Below, in pieces: positions 1-7,572 of a stretch of DNA of 8,680 nt. The notes beneath the pieces were generated by a model. The model did no database searches and was not told the origin of the DNA. It worked only from the letters and a program-made list of their open reading frames with translations. The DNA comes from Rhodobacterales bacterium UBA3077. Lineage in GTDB: Bacteria; Pseudomonadota; Alphaproteobacteria; Rhodobacterales; Rhodobacteraceae. The stretch is from assembly GCA_002366685.1 (NCBI GenBank), contig DFBP01000190.1, positions 1 through 8,680 of the forward strand, read 5' to 3'. Position 1 is the first letter of the stretch; the number at the start of each line of letters is the position of its first letter. The position numbers were made by a program, and so were the translations under genes.

Positions 1-866
1 GGGCGAACCAGAGCAATGCCGAGCAGCATGAGCCCCATCGCAATCCAGACCCATATAGAATAACGCTCCCCGAGAAACACCATAGAAATAACAACCCCCC
101 AACCGGTCACCAGATATGCGACCTGTGAGGAGAAAACCGGCCCTGCGCGACGGATTAACCAGACATAGCCAACATAAGCGCTAAAATTTAGCGCCGCGCC
201 GGACACAATCGCTAGCTTGGGTGCACCCCAAGGCTCAAAAGGGCTGATCCCTTGCCCGCTGACCCAAGAGAGCGGTATGGCGCAGACCAGACCGATAACC
301 GTTGCCCCGAACAGTACCTGCACCGCGTCTAGCCCGCGGTCTCCCATGTAGGTCAGAAAGTTTGCCTCCATGCCGTAAAGCAAGGGGGCCACTGCCATGA
401 CCAGCACAAACCAATATTTTGAGGGGTCTGGCAGCGCGGCCTCCGGTCCGATTAGCAGCGCTATGGCCACGGCGCCGCTGAGCGCGCCAAGCGTGCGCAA
501 TGCAGAGAGTTTCTCGTACCCTAACGCAAGCGCTATGGGCATTGAAAACAATGGCACCAGCGCAATAATGATCGAAACGATCCCGGCCGGAAGTTGTGCG
601 CTGGCTGTGTAGGAGAAATAATTTGGCAACACCGAGCCAAGCAAAGCTACACCGATATATACCGGCATGTGCTCCCTCCTAAAATGCAGACGCTTGCCTC
701 GCAAAAGCTGGATCGCAACTGAAAGCACAATTCCGATGAGCATTTGCCATAGCATGATCCCGAACGGTTTATAGCCAGTGGACACAGCAATTTTTGTTAT
801 TGGAAACACCGCACCCCATATGGCCCCCATAAGGACAAGGGCTGCATAGTTTTTCAGGTTATTCAA
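1..866 (-). CDS. EamA-family (DMT superfamily) transporter, 3' end cut by the window edge
   Basis: My translation of the minus strand from a TTG at 866 stays open for 288 codons and leaves the window. It is very hydrophobic, with about ten membrane segments arranged as two EamA repeats (about residues 8-140 and 152-288). The first helix carries the typical MGAIWGAVFPITKIAV pattern and the second repeat ends with the usual FLGERYS segment before the last helix. Family members are inner-membrane drug/metabolite exporters or permeases; the substrate cannot be read from the sequence. The TTG start is preferred because it supplies the short cytoplasmic N-terminus; the first in-frame ATG, at codon 13, lies inside helix 1. 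The TTG overlaps the TGA of the upstream phosphoesterase gene (TTGA), implying translational coupling. At 288 residues it is nearly full length for the family (about 290-300), so only a few codons should be missing. Confidence 0.88.
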   Translation of the reverse strand, partial: MNNLKNYAALVLMGAIWGAVFPITKIAVSTGYKPFGIMLWQMLIGIVLSVAIQLLRGKRLHFRREHMPVYIGVALLGSVLPNYFSYTASAQLPAGIVSIIIALVPLFSMPIALALGYEKLSALRTLGALSGAVAIALLIGPEAALPDPSKYWFVLVMAVAPLLYGMEANFLTYMGDRGLDAVQVLFGATVIGLVCAIPLSWVSGQGISPFEPWGAPKLAIVSGAALNFSAYVGYVWLIRRAGPVFSSQVAYLVTGWGVVISMVFLGERYSIWVWIAMGLMLLGIALVR

Positions 867-1681
867 AGCGGGGCCGGACCTTGCTGGGAGAGCAAGCCAC
901 CTATTCGCACGGGCTCGATACGGGTGGCCTTCCCTCCGGCTTCGGTTTCGATATAGACGCCGCTGAGCGTGGCCTCCCCGTTGGCCGGCGTAAAACGGCC
1001 TTTGGACATGCCAGTCAGAAAGCGGCGCATGGGTTCAAGCGGCTCCATTCCGATTACCGAGTTATAGTCACCACACATACCCGCATCGGTTAGGCAGGCC
1101 GTGCCACCTGATAGAATGCGGGCGTCTGCTGTGGGCACATGAGTGTGCGTGCCAACCACGAGAGAAGCCCGGCCATCAAGCCAGTGCCCCATGGCCATCT
1201 TTTCAGACGTAACTTCGGCGTGGAAATCAACAATCACGGCATCTGCCAGTTGACCAAGAGGTGCAGATTTAAGGGCGGAATCAAGCGCAGAAAACGGATC
1301 ATCAAACGGGCGTTTCATGAAGACCTGCCCCAAAGCCTGCGCCACAAAAACCTTTTTGCCGTTTCGCGCCGTAAAAAGGCGCGCTCCCACGCCGGGGGCC
1401 GTTTTGGCATAATTTAAGGGCCGAATAATCCGTGGGTCTTTTTCGATTGCTGTTAACATATCCCGTTGATCAAATGCGTGATCACCGAGTGTTACCACGT
1501 CCGCTCCTGCATCAAAAAAACCTTGTGCGTGCGCGCCCGTAAGCCCCATGCCGCCTGTCGCGTTTTCGCCGTTAACCACGACAAAATCGAGCTTCCATGC
1601 CTCTCGCATTTTGGGTAGGCGTTCGGCAATAGCCTTGCGCCCTGCCCGCCCCATTACATCGCCTAAGAACAATATTTTCAT
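863..1681 (-). CDS. YmdB/TIGR00282-family metallophosphoesterase
   Basis: This 272-residue protein matches the TIGR00282 family of calcineurin-like phosphoesterases, the group of Bacillus YmdB, which hydrolyses 2',3'-cyclic nucleotides, and Deinococcus DR1281. The metal-site motifs appear in order: GDVMGRAGR at 7-15 (Asp8), NGEN at 37-40 (Glu39, Asn40), LGDHAFD at 65-71, VDFHAE at 151-156 (His154) and GTHTHVPTAD at 177-186 (His179, His181). The length is normal for the family (about 260-275). There is no signal peptide, so it should be cytoplasmic. The ATG at 1681 is chosen because the family begins MKILFLGDVMG; the ORF extends 15 codons further upstream, but that stretch is not conserved-looking. 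The Shine-Dalgarno sequence is weak. One oddity is that the GNH motif reads GDH (Asp67). The gene leads a likely two-gene operon with the EamA transporter. The family is clear; the physiological substrate here is inference. Confidence 0.93.
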   Translation of the reverse strand: MKILFLGDVMGRAGRKAIAERLPKMREAWKLDFVVVNGENATGGMGLTGAHAQGFFDAGADVVTLGDHAFDQRDMLTAIEKDPRIIRPLNYAKTAPGVGARLFTARNGKKVFVAQALGQVFMKRPFDDPFSALDSALKSAPLGQLADAVIVDFHAEVTSEKMAMGHWLDGRASLVVGTHTHVPTADARILSGGTACLTDAGMCGDYNSVIGMEPLEPMRRFLTGMSKGRFTPANGEATLSGVYIETEAGGKATRIEPVRIGGLLSQQGPAPL

Positions 1682-1797
1682 AGACAAAACTCGTAGCGGT
1701 GAATTTCTGGCTTCACAAGGCATCAAACATAAAATCTTTACCTCACGTTCAGAAATATCTGGGATGTAGGGATAAGTTTAGGAAAAATGGTCGAGAA
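1682..1797. promoter_or_regulatory. Divergent intergenic region between the phosphoesterase gene and fliG
   Basis: This 116-bp gap separates two genes transcribed away from each other, so both promoters should lie here or inside the coding starts. I see no convincing sigma70 -35/-10 pair, no sigma54-type GG-N10-GC element and no full CtrA-type TTAA-N7-TTAA site. The region is AT-rich in its middle (about 1721-1760). An AGGA at 1780-1783 and a GAG at 1793-1795 are the only Shine-Dalgarno-like elements before the fliG ATG. The regulatory role is inferred from gene orientation, not from recognised sites. Confidence 0.45.
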
Positions 1798-2844
1798 ATG
1801 CCCCAGTCTGCTCTTCAAAATAAACCGTCAACTGCATTGGGTGGCCTGACCCAGCGCCAGAAAGCAGCCATTATTGTAAAGCTACTGATTGGTGGTGGCG
1901 TATCGCTGGAATCGCTGGATCTTGATGCCGACTCGATCTGGAAAATAACCAATTCAATGGCGGGACTCGGGGTTGTCGGCAAAGACGTTGTTGACGAGGT
2001 CACGGCCGAGTTCATTCTAGAAATGGAACGAATGGGCCTGGTTTTCGAACGAGACATCGACGGGTCTCTCAAGTCCATGGAAAACAATATCGCGCCAGAA
2101 ACATTGAGTAAAATTAAGGATCGGCAAAGTGGATCTGTCGAGGAAAATGCGTGGCGGAGCATCGCGGACCGTACGCCGGAAGAGCTTGCGTTGAAGGTCG
2201 CGGCTGAAAACCCTCGTGTTGCGGCTGTTATTCTGTCGAAGCTCAAGCCGTCAAAATCGGCAGAAATTGTCGGCCTAGTCGAGCAATCAACCGCTCGTGC
2301 TATTCTGGCATCAATCACCAAAACATCAACGGTTCAGCCCGAAATTGTAAGTCGCATTGGTATTGCGTTGGCAGAAAGCTTGACAGACAAGAGCGGAGAC
2401 GGCGCTTTTGGTGAGAGCGCCGCAGAACGCATCGGCGCGATTCTGAATGTTTCGCAGAGTGATTTCAGAGAGGATATACTGGAAAACTTCGATTCAAGCG
2501 ACCCCGCCTCTGCTGGTGAGATTCGGAAACTGATGTTTACTTTTGCTGACATTCCGGCGCGCGTGGTCGGGCGTGATATCTCGAAAATTTTGCGCGGTGT
2601 CGATGACGAAACCCTCGTTATGGCCCTATCAGGAGCCGCACAGACCGCGCCGGATGTTAAGCAATTTATTATGACAAACATTTCGTCTCGCCTTGCCGAG
2701 CAGATCGAAGAAAGCATTTCGGAGCGCGGCGTTGTCAAAGCTAAAGATGCGGACATAGCAATGACTCAGGTTGTGATCTCACTTAAGGAACTCGAAAAAT
2801 CAGGTGAGATCACGCTAATTGAACTTGATCAGGAAGATGAATAA
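1798..2844 (+). CDS. fliG: Flagellar motor switch protein FliG
   Basis: This 348-residue cytoplasmic protein is recognisable as FliG, the C-ring component that joins the MS-ring protein FliF to FliM and carries the charged surface that meets MotA for torque. The N-terminal domain (about 18-95) contains QKAAIIVKLL and a DADSIWKITNSMAGLG helix. The middle domain (about 119-200) includes PEELALKVAAENPRVAAVIL. The C-terminal torque domain is best conserved: EIRKLMFTFADI at 241-252, ISKILRGVDDETLVMALSGA at 261-280, NISSRLAEQIEE at 294-305 and the closing LEKSGEITL. Length is near the usual 330-350. The EHPQ-R motif of the middle domain is altered to ENPRV (137-141). The ATG at 1798 is chosen because translation from the further upstream ATG (1699) would add 33 residues with no FliG character. 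It is followed directly by the fliM-like gene. Confidence 0.93.
   Translation: MPQSALQNKPSTALGGLTQRQKAAIIVKLLIGGGVSLESLDLDADSIWKITNSMAGLGVVGKDVVDEVTAEFILEMERMGLVFERDIDGSLKSMENNIAPETLSKIKDRQSGSVEENAWRSIADRTPEELALKVAAENPRVAAVILSKLKPSKSAEIVGLVEQSTARAILASITKTSTVQPEIVSRIGIALAESLTDKSGDGAFGESAAERIGAILNVSQSDFREDILENFDSSDPASAGEIRKLMFTFADIPARVVGRDISKILRGVDDETLVMALSGAAQTAPDVKQFIMTNISSRLAEQIEESISERGVVKAKDADIAMTQVVISLKELEKSGEITLIELDQEDE
2831..2836 (+). promoter_or_regulatory. Shine-Dalgarno site for the fliM-like gene inside fliG
   Basis: AGGAAG lies 8 nt before the ATG at 2845, within the last codons of fliG. The fliG TAA (2842-2844) touches that ATG with no spacer. This fixes the start of the second gene and suggests that the two switch proteins are made in a coupled ratio. 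Confidence 0.7.
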
Positions 2845-3783
2845 ATGGCTGATAAATCTGTAATTTCCGCCAAGCTCAGGCCCGGAAACACCTCGACAAA
2901 TGCAGATATCGCAACTGACGGGCTTGCCGGGGTGCTGTCTAAATCTGTGTCTGTGGCTGGCTTAAAAACGCTTGAGGTTCAAGTGGAGGCAAACTGCAAA
3001 AATGCAACTCAAATTGAGCCTCAGGATTTCATTCAATATCTTCCTGAAACAAGGCTGGCTTTACTGATTGAATGCGATCTAGACGGTCAGATCGGTCTCA
3101 TAAGTGCAGATATGAACTTGATAAACGCAATTGCGGATGGCCTAACCGGCTCTTTGGACAAAGGGAGTGAAGCCGCGGCCAAGCGCATTCCGACACCCAT
3201 TGATATTGCCCTCACCCGTCCATTTTTCGACACGATGCTCTCAGATTTTTCTGAAATTCTTGCTGAATTCAGACCAGGAAAACAGACCGACACCTATCAT
3301 ACAAGTGAAACAGTGCCTGATCCCTCCCCTCACCAATTCCCCGACCAAAAATATTTGCAATTGTCGGTCGATCTAGACTTCGAAAGCGGCGCGAGGCACG
3401 GGCAGATATTGCTGATGCTTCCCGCCGTAAATACCGAATTTGCAAGTTCTGTTAAAAACATCGCCGAAGATTCGGTGGCATGGAAACACACGCTCAACAA
3501 ATCCTTGAATGAAGCCCCAACCGCGCTAGAGGTTGTGCTTCACCGGAGACATATGCCAATTGGTCAAATCATGAAATTGAAGACCGGCGATGTCGTTGAA
3601 ATTCCATCAGATGCGCTCGAAAAACTATCGATAGAGTCAAAGAATGGTACAGCCAGCCGCTGCTTAATGCGCGCGCGGCTGGGAGAATTTCAAGAAATGC
3701 GGGCCGCCAAGATCACTAGTATTGGCGCAGGAAAAGATCTGCCCAACAATAGGTCATACCTTATTGAACACTCTGACACCTGA
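2845..3783 (+). CDS. fliM: Divergent FliM-type flagellar motor switch protein
   Basis: This 312-residue protein is best read as FliM, the C-ring subunit between FliG and FliN. The C-terminus (about 222-295) is a SpoA (FliM/FliN C-terminal) domain: ALEVVLHRRHMPIGQIMKL, then the hallmark KTGDVVEIP at 246-254, then a glycine-containing strand (ARLGEFQEMRAAKI) at 277-290. Residues about 40-195 resemble the FliM middle (CheC-like) domain, with a RLALLIECDLDGQIGLISAD strand pair, the IPTPIDIALTRPFFDTMLSD helix (115-134), and another strand pair near 170-193. Its length fits FliM (about 320-350) rather than FliN (about 100-140). The N-terminal LSQxEIDALL motif that binds phospho-CheY in classical FliM is not present. 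The gene starts at the base after the fliG stop, in an obvious two-gene operon. FliM identity is fairly firm from the SpoA domain, length and fliG partner; a FliM/FliN-family paralog with another role is the alternative. Confidence 0.82.
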   Translation: MADKSVISAKLRPGNTSTNADIATDGLAGVLSKSVSVAGLKTLEVQVEANCKNATQIEPQDFIQYLPETRLALLIECDLDGQIGLISADMNLINAIADGLTGSLDKGSEAAAKRIPTPIDIALTRPFFDTMLSDFSEILAEFRPGKQTDTYHTSETVPDPSPHQFPDQKYLQLSVDLDFESGARHGQILLMLPAVNTEFASSVKNIAEDSVAWKHTLNKSLNEAPTALEVVLHRRHMPIGQIMKLKTGDVVEIPSDALEKLSIESKNGTASRCLMRARLGEFQEMRAAKITSIGAGKDLPNNRSYLIEHSDT

Positions 3784-3804
3784 TATCCAACCGAGCCTTG
3801 AAAC

Positions 3805-5700
3805 CTATTTTTTCATCCGTTCCCATGGCCGTGCAAATTCGCCCAGTGCCGCAGTGATGGCTTCGTCGGTTATCGAGGCGTCGTTCGCTTCAACTTGCGC
3901 AATGAGCCCGCGTTTTTTATCTTCCAGAACCAATGGCACAGCGGCATCCAACCCGTTCTGCCTCAGCGCAGCAGAATAGACGCGTGAAATCGCCAGTTTG
4001 CGCAGATCGTTTTTGAGAATTTTACCGACGGCGGTTTTGGGCAACTCATCTGTAATTTCGACGTATTTCGGAATGGCGGCGCGTTCGCTAACGTGTTTCT
4101 TGAGGTGCGCCAAAAGTTCAGCGTCACTTACTGTAGCGTTTTCAACAAGCTCAATGTAAACGCACGGCAATTCACCTGAATGAGAATCTGGCTGCCCAAT
4201 CGCGCCTGAGAGTGCGACATCGGGATGGCCTGCGAGGGCATCTTCAATTATTGCGGGGTCAATATTGTGCCCCCCGCGGATGATCAGGTCTTTGGCACGG
4301 CCCGTTATCCACAAAAAACCATCGGAATCTAGTCGACCCAGATCGCCTGTACGCAGGTGTGTTCCGTTTGCAAACAGACCTATATTTTTGTCATCCTCAA
4401 TATAAGTAGCCCCCGCAATGACGCCGGGGTTGGAAACGCAAATTTCTCCAATTTCGTCAATTCCACGTTCGGTAATAACGTTTCCTTCGGGATCGCAATC
4501 ATAGATTTTAACATCCGAATAAGGAAATGGCAGACCGACAGACCCCACTTTCCGTTCGCCTGCGACCGGATTGATCGAGATAAGACAGGTGGTTTCTGTC
4601 ATTCCATAACCTTCGAGAATACGCACACCGGTCGACGCTTCAAATCTTTTGAAAAGCTCCACCGGCAAAGGAGCCGAGCCGCAAAGTGCATATTTCAGGC
4701 TCGAAACATCGGCATCCACCTCGCGTTGCATAAGTGCTGCTACAGCGGTCGGAACCGTTACCATAAAGCTGGCTTTGTACCGTTCGACAAGTTTCCAGAA
4801 ATTGTCAAAAACGCCATCGCCACGATAGCCTTGCGGAGTCGGCATAACCATTTGAGCGCCAGACGCGATACAGGTCATCAAGATCGGATAAGCAGCAAAA
4901 ACATGGAAAATCGGCAAGGGGCAAAGCAATACATCTTCAGAGGTTATGATCTGGTATTCAGCGCACCATCCGTTATAGATCATGCCCGAATACCGGTGCT
5001 GTGCCACCTTTGGCATGCCGGTTGTGCCGCCAGTGTGAAAATAAGCCGCAACCCTGTCCTCAGCACCTTCTACCCATTTAAGGCTTTTGCTCTGTTTGTC
5101 GGCTTCTGCATTAAAGTCGAGCACTTTGGCCGCATGCTTGACTTCCATTTTTGGGCGCAACAACGGGATGAGCCAAGCCAATGGCGGTTTTAGATAGCGC
5201 TTTAGGTCAACTTCGAGAACCGCTTTTACACCTGGCGCAAGCGCCACAGCTTCAGCTACCTTTTGGGCTACGTCTGTCTTCGGGAATGGCGCAAGGGTCA
5301 CAACCACTTTGGCGCCGGTTTCCCGCAGAATGGACGCAATTTGCTCAGGCGCAAGCAGCGGATTAATCGGATTGACGATTCCGGCCGTTGAACCGGCAAT
5401 AAAGGTTAGCACCGCCTCGTTACAGTTGGGCAAAACATAGGCTACAACGTCCTTTTCGCCGACCCCGAGACTTCTAAAAAGATTGGCGGATTGAGCGACA
5501 CGCTCCCGCAAGCCGGCCCATGTAAATGTTTCCTCCGGGTCTTTTGGTCCCGATTTCAGCATAAATGTGAGCGCTTTTTGGTGCGGATATTTGTCGGCTG
5601 TTTGCGAAAGCAGCTCGAAGAGCGTATTGGCACTCCAACGCGCCGAAACGTCCATTTCTTTTTCTACGGCCAGTTTTTCGGTTATTGTCGCGATTTTCAC
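3805..5700 (-). CDS. AMP-forming acyl-CoA synthetase (AMP-binding superfamily)
   Basis: This 631-residue enzyme belongs to the ANL (acyl-CoA synthetase/NRPS adenylation/luciferase) superfamily, which activates a carboxylate with ATP to an acyl-AMP and transfers it to CoA. Visible motifs, counted from the GTG start: the phosphate-binding loop FHTGGTTGMPK at 221-231; LPIFH at 262-266; the A5 motif GYGMTET at 364-370; TGDLG at 451-455; the hinge GRAKDLIIRGGHNI at 467-480; and PKTAVGK ending in catalytic Lys560. All key residues are present, so it should be active. The substrate (fatty, aromatic or other acid) is not evident. A GTG start at 5700 is preferred over the upstream ATG at 5742 because GGAGG sits 9 nt before it; the ATG at 5708 hits a stop after three codons. 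A C-terminal tail of about 70 residues follows the catalytic Lys, longer than in many relatives. It lies 66 nt downstream of the ABC exporter gene and converges with the fliM-like gene across 21 nt. Confidence 0.92.
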   Translation of the reverse strand: MKIATITEKLAVEKEMDVSARWSANTLFELLSQTADKYPHQKALTFMLKSGPKDPEETFTWAGLRERVAQSANLFRSLGVGEKDVVAYVLPNCNEAVLTFIAGSTAGIVNPINPLLAPEQIASILRETGAKVVVTLAPFPKTDVAQKVAEAVALAPGVKAVLEVDLKRYLKPPLAWLIPLLRPKMEVKHAAKVLDFNAEADKQSKSLKWVEGAEDRVAAYFHTGGTTGMPKVAQHRYSGMIYNGWCAEYQIITSEDVLLCPLPIFHVFAAYPILMTCIASGAQMVMPTPQGYRGDGVFDNFWKLVERYKASFMVTVPTAVAALMQREVDADVSSLKYALCGSAPLPVELFKRFEASTGVRILEGYGMTETTCLISINPVAGERKVGSVGLPFPYSDVKIYDCDPEGNVITERGIDEIGEICVSNPGVIAGATYIEDDKNIGLFANGTHLRTGDLGRLDSDGFLWITGRAKDLIIRGGHNIDPAIIEDALAGHPDVALSGAIGQPDSHSGELPCVYIELVENATVSDAELLAHLKKHVSERAAIPKYVEITDELPKTAVGKILKNDLRKLAISRVYSAALRQNGLDAAVPLVLEDKKRGLIAQVEANDASITDEAITAALGEFARPWERMKK

Positions 5701-5709
5701 GTTGTCATT

Positions 5710-5714
5710 CCTCC
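5710..5714 (-). promoter_or_regulatory. Shine-Dalgarno site deciding a GTG start
   Basis: GGAGG on the minus strand is separated by 9 nt from the GTG at 5700. It supports the GTG as the true start of the acyl-CoA synthetase gene, giving an N-terminus MKIATITEKL, rather than the ATG at 5742. Confidence 0.75.
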
Positions 5715-5766
5715 GGTTTTTTAAACAGAAGGATGGAGGCAAATAGCTGCCAGAGCAAGTAAAACC

Positions 5767-7548
5767 TTAAGGAACTTGACCTTCGGTAAACTGGAGCTTA
5801 GCCAGTCTCGCGTAGAGTCCGTTTTCGGCGACGAGTTCGGCATGGGTGCCTTCTGCCACAATTTTTCCTTCGTCAAACACGACAATCCGATCAGCCTTTT
5901 TAACCGTCGCAAGGCGGTGAGCGATAATGATTGTTGTTCTTTCAGCAGACATGGCCTCGACAGCACTTTGAACCGCGCGCTCTGATTCCGCGTCCAAGGC
6001 CGAGGTCGCCTCGTCCAACAGCAATATCGGTGCGTCACGCAGGATGGCACGCGCAATGGCGATACGCTGCTTTTGCCCGCCTGAGAGCATCACACCGCGC
6101 TCACCGACATAGCTGTCATAACCGTCTGGCAACGCTGTCAGGAAATCATGCGCGGCAGCGGCCTTTGCGGCCGAGATCACTTCTTCGTCCGAGGCGTCCG
6201 GGCGAGCAAAGCGGATATTTTCCATCGCGGAGGTCGCAAAAATAACCGGCTCTTGGGGCACTAACGCCATTTGTTGCCGCATATCTTCGCGGCTCAAATT
6301 GCGAAGCGGCAGGCCTTCAAGGAAAATTTCTCCACCAGTTACATCATAAAATCTCATAAGAAGCTGGAATATTGTGGTTTTCCCGGCACCAGACGGGCCT
6401 ACTAGTGCAACCGTCTCCCCCGGTTTAATACTCAGGTTTAGCCCGCTAAGCGCGGCAACTTCGGGCCGTGCAGGATAATGGAAGGACACATCGGCAAAGG
6501 ATATTTCCCCCTTGAGAGGGCGAGGCAGGCTCTCAGGTTGGTTAAGATCGATAATTGGGTCGACCGCATTAATCAGCTCAACCAGACGCTCAGTAGCCCC
6601 TGCGGCGCGCTGAAGTTCGCCCCAAATCTCTGACAATGCGCCAACAGCCCCTGCAACCATCACCGAGTAGATGACAAATTGTACGAGTTGGCCCGCCCCC
6701 ATTTCACCACTTTGAACGACTCCGGTGCCTAGCCACAGAACGGCCACGATTCCAGTGAAAACCAGAAATATTATGCTGGCTGTCATGATAGAACGGGTCA
6801 TTATTCGCTTTTTTGCGGTATCAAACGAGCTTTCGATCAGGTCGTCATATTTTTGCCGGCTCTGAGGTTCGTGCGTATAGGCCTGTACTGTTTGGGCCGC
6901 TAAAAGCGTTTCAGAGGCAACGCCCGAACTATCGGCGATCCGGTCCTGGCTCTCTCTGGAGAGATTTCGCAGCCGCCTGCCAAAAATGACGATCGGAACA
7001 ATAATAAGAGGAACAGTTAGGAGAACCAAACCTGTTAGATAGGCAGAGGTAAACAGCATAAACCCCAGCCCGCCGATGAAAATAAGTGCATTTCTCAAAG
7101 CAACCGAGATTGATGAACTAATTACCGACAGGATCAGGGTCGTATCTGTCGTTAAGCGTGAAAGAACTTCGCCGGTCAGAATCCTCTCGTAAAATGCGGG
7201 AGACATGCCGATGACTTTATCATAAATCGCTTTTCGTATATCCGCGATTACCCGCTCACCTAGACGAGTAACGAGGTAAAAACGAAGAGCGGTCCCAAAA
7301 GCCAGCGCACTGGCAATAATAATGGCAAAAACAAAAACATGGTCGATATTTGCCAAACTATCTTCGGAAAATCCGTCGATTACGTTTCGAACGACCAATG
7401 GAAAAGTAAGCGAAAGACCCGCGGTCAGAGTCAAGGCGGCGAGCGCACCCCAAACAATGATCATATAAGGGCGTAGAAAAGGCAATAACTGGCGCAATGG
7501 TCCAATATTTTTTGATTTAGCTCGATCTTTAGGATTGTCTTTTGCCAT
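5767..7548 (-). CDS. ABC exporter half-transporter (fused membrane and ATPase domains, MsbA/ABCB-like)
   Basis: This 593-residue protein has the fused architecture of type IV ABC exporters, which work as dimers in the inner membrane. Six membrane segments fall at about 29-50, 72-92, 150-169, 171-190, 256-276 and 287-305, with the TRLGERVIADIRKAIYDKVI coupling region after helix 2. The nucleotide-binding domain (about 347-588) is intact: Walker A GPSGAGKT at 384-391, Q-loop Gln432 in VPQEP, signature LSGGQKQR at 488-495, Walker B ILLLDEATSALD at 508-519 with catalytic Glu513, and switch His544 in IIAHR. Nothing is degenerate, so a homodimer is plausible. The substrate is unknown; relatives export lipids, lipopolysaccharide precursors, peptides or drugs. 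The start ATG at 7548 has AAGGGGG (7554-7560) 5 nt upstream. The acyl-CoA synthetase gene follows after 66 nt without a visible terminator, hinting at an operon and possibly a lipid link (inference only). Confidence 0.94.
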   Translation of the reverse strand: MAKDNPKDRAKSKNIGPLRQLLPFLRPYMIIVWGALAALTLTAGLSLTFPLVVRNVIDGFSEDSLANIDHVFVFAIIIASALAFGTALRFYLVTRLGERVIADIRKAIYDKVIGMSPAFYERILTGEVLSRLTTDTTLILSVISSSISVALRNALIFIGGLGFMLFTSAYLTGLVLLTVPLIIVPIVIFGRRLRNLSRESQDRIADSSGVASETLLAAQTVQAYTHEPQSRQKYDDLIESSFDTAKKRIMTRSIMTASIIFLVFTGIVAVLWLGTGVVQSGEMGAGQLVQFVIYSVMVAGAVGALSEIWGELQRAAGATERLVELINAVDPIIDLNQPESLPRPLKGEISFADVSFHYPARPEVAALSGLNLSIKPGETVALVGPSGAGKTTIFQLLMRFYDVTGGEIFLEGLPLRNLSREDMRQQMALVPQEPVIFATSAMENIRFARPDASDEEVISAAKAAAAHDFLTALPDGYDSYVGERGVMLSGGQKQRIAIARAILRDAPILLLDEATSALDAESERAVQSAVEAMSAERTTIIIAHRLATVKKADRIVVFDEGKIVAEGTHAELVAENGLYARLAKLQFTEGQVP

Positions 7549-7572
7549 ATCGGCCCCCTTTTATTGCAAATG

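Noticed and set aside
1699..1716. Short inverted repeat GTGAA-N8-TTCAC near the start of the phosphoesterase gene, a possible operator
   Set aside because: The arms are only 5 bp with no pairing beyond them; such a match is expected by chance in a gap of this size.
1815..2756. Two minus-strand open frames (168 and 140 codons) opposite fliG
   Set aside because: They are the serine/arginine-rich antisense shadow typical of a real gene on the other strand; fliG is unmistakable here.
4357..5193. A 278-codon plus-strand open frame
   Set aside because: It lies entirely antisense to the acyl-CoA synthetase gene, whose motifs are all intact. The translated product has no recognisable domain pattern and its start has no clear ribosome binding site.
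5701..5742. Upstream ATG start for the acyl-CoA synthetase, adding 14 residues
   Set aside because: The added residues overlap the GGAGG site, which is correctly placed for the GTG at 5700, and the family-like sequence begins at MKIATITEKL.
5738..5751. Possible terminator after the ABC gene (GGCA and TGCC arms on the minus strand)
   Set aside because: The stem is only 4 bp and is not followed by a T-run, so read-through into the acyl-CoA synthetase gene is more likely.
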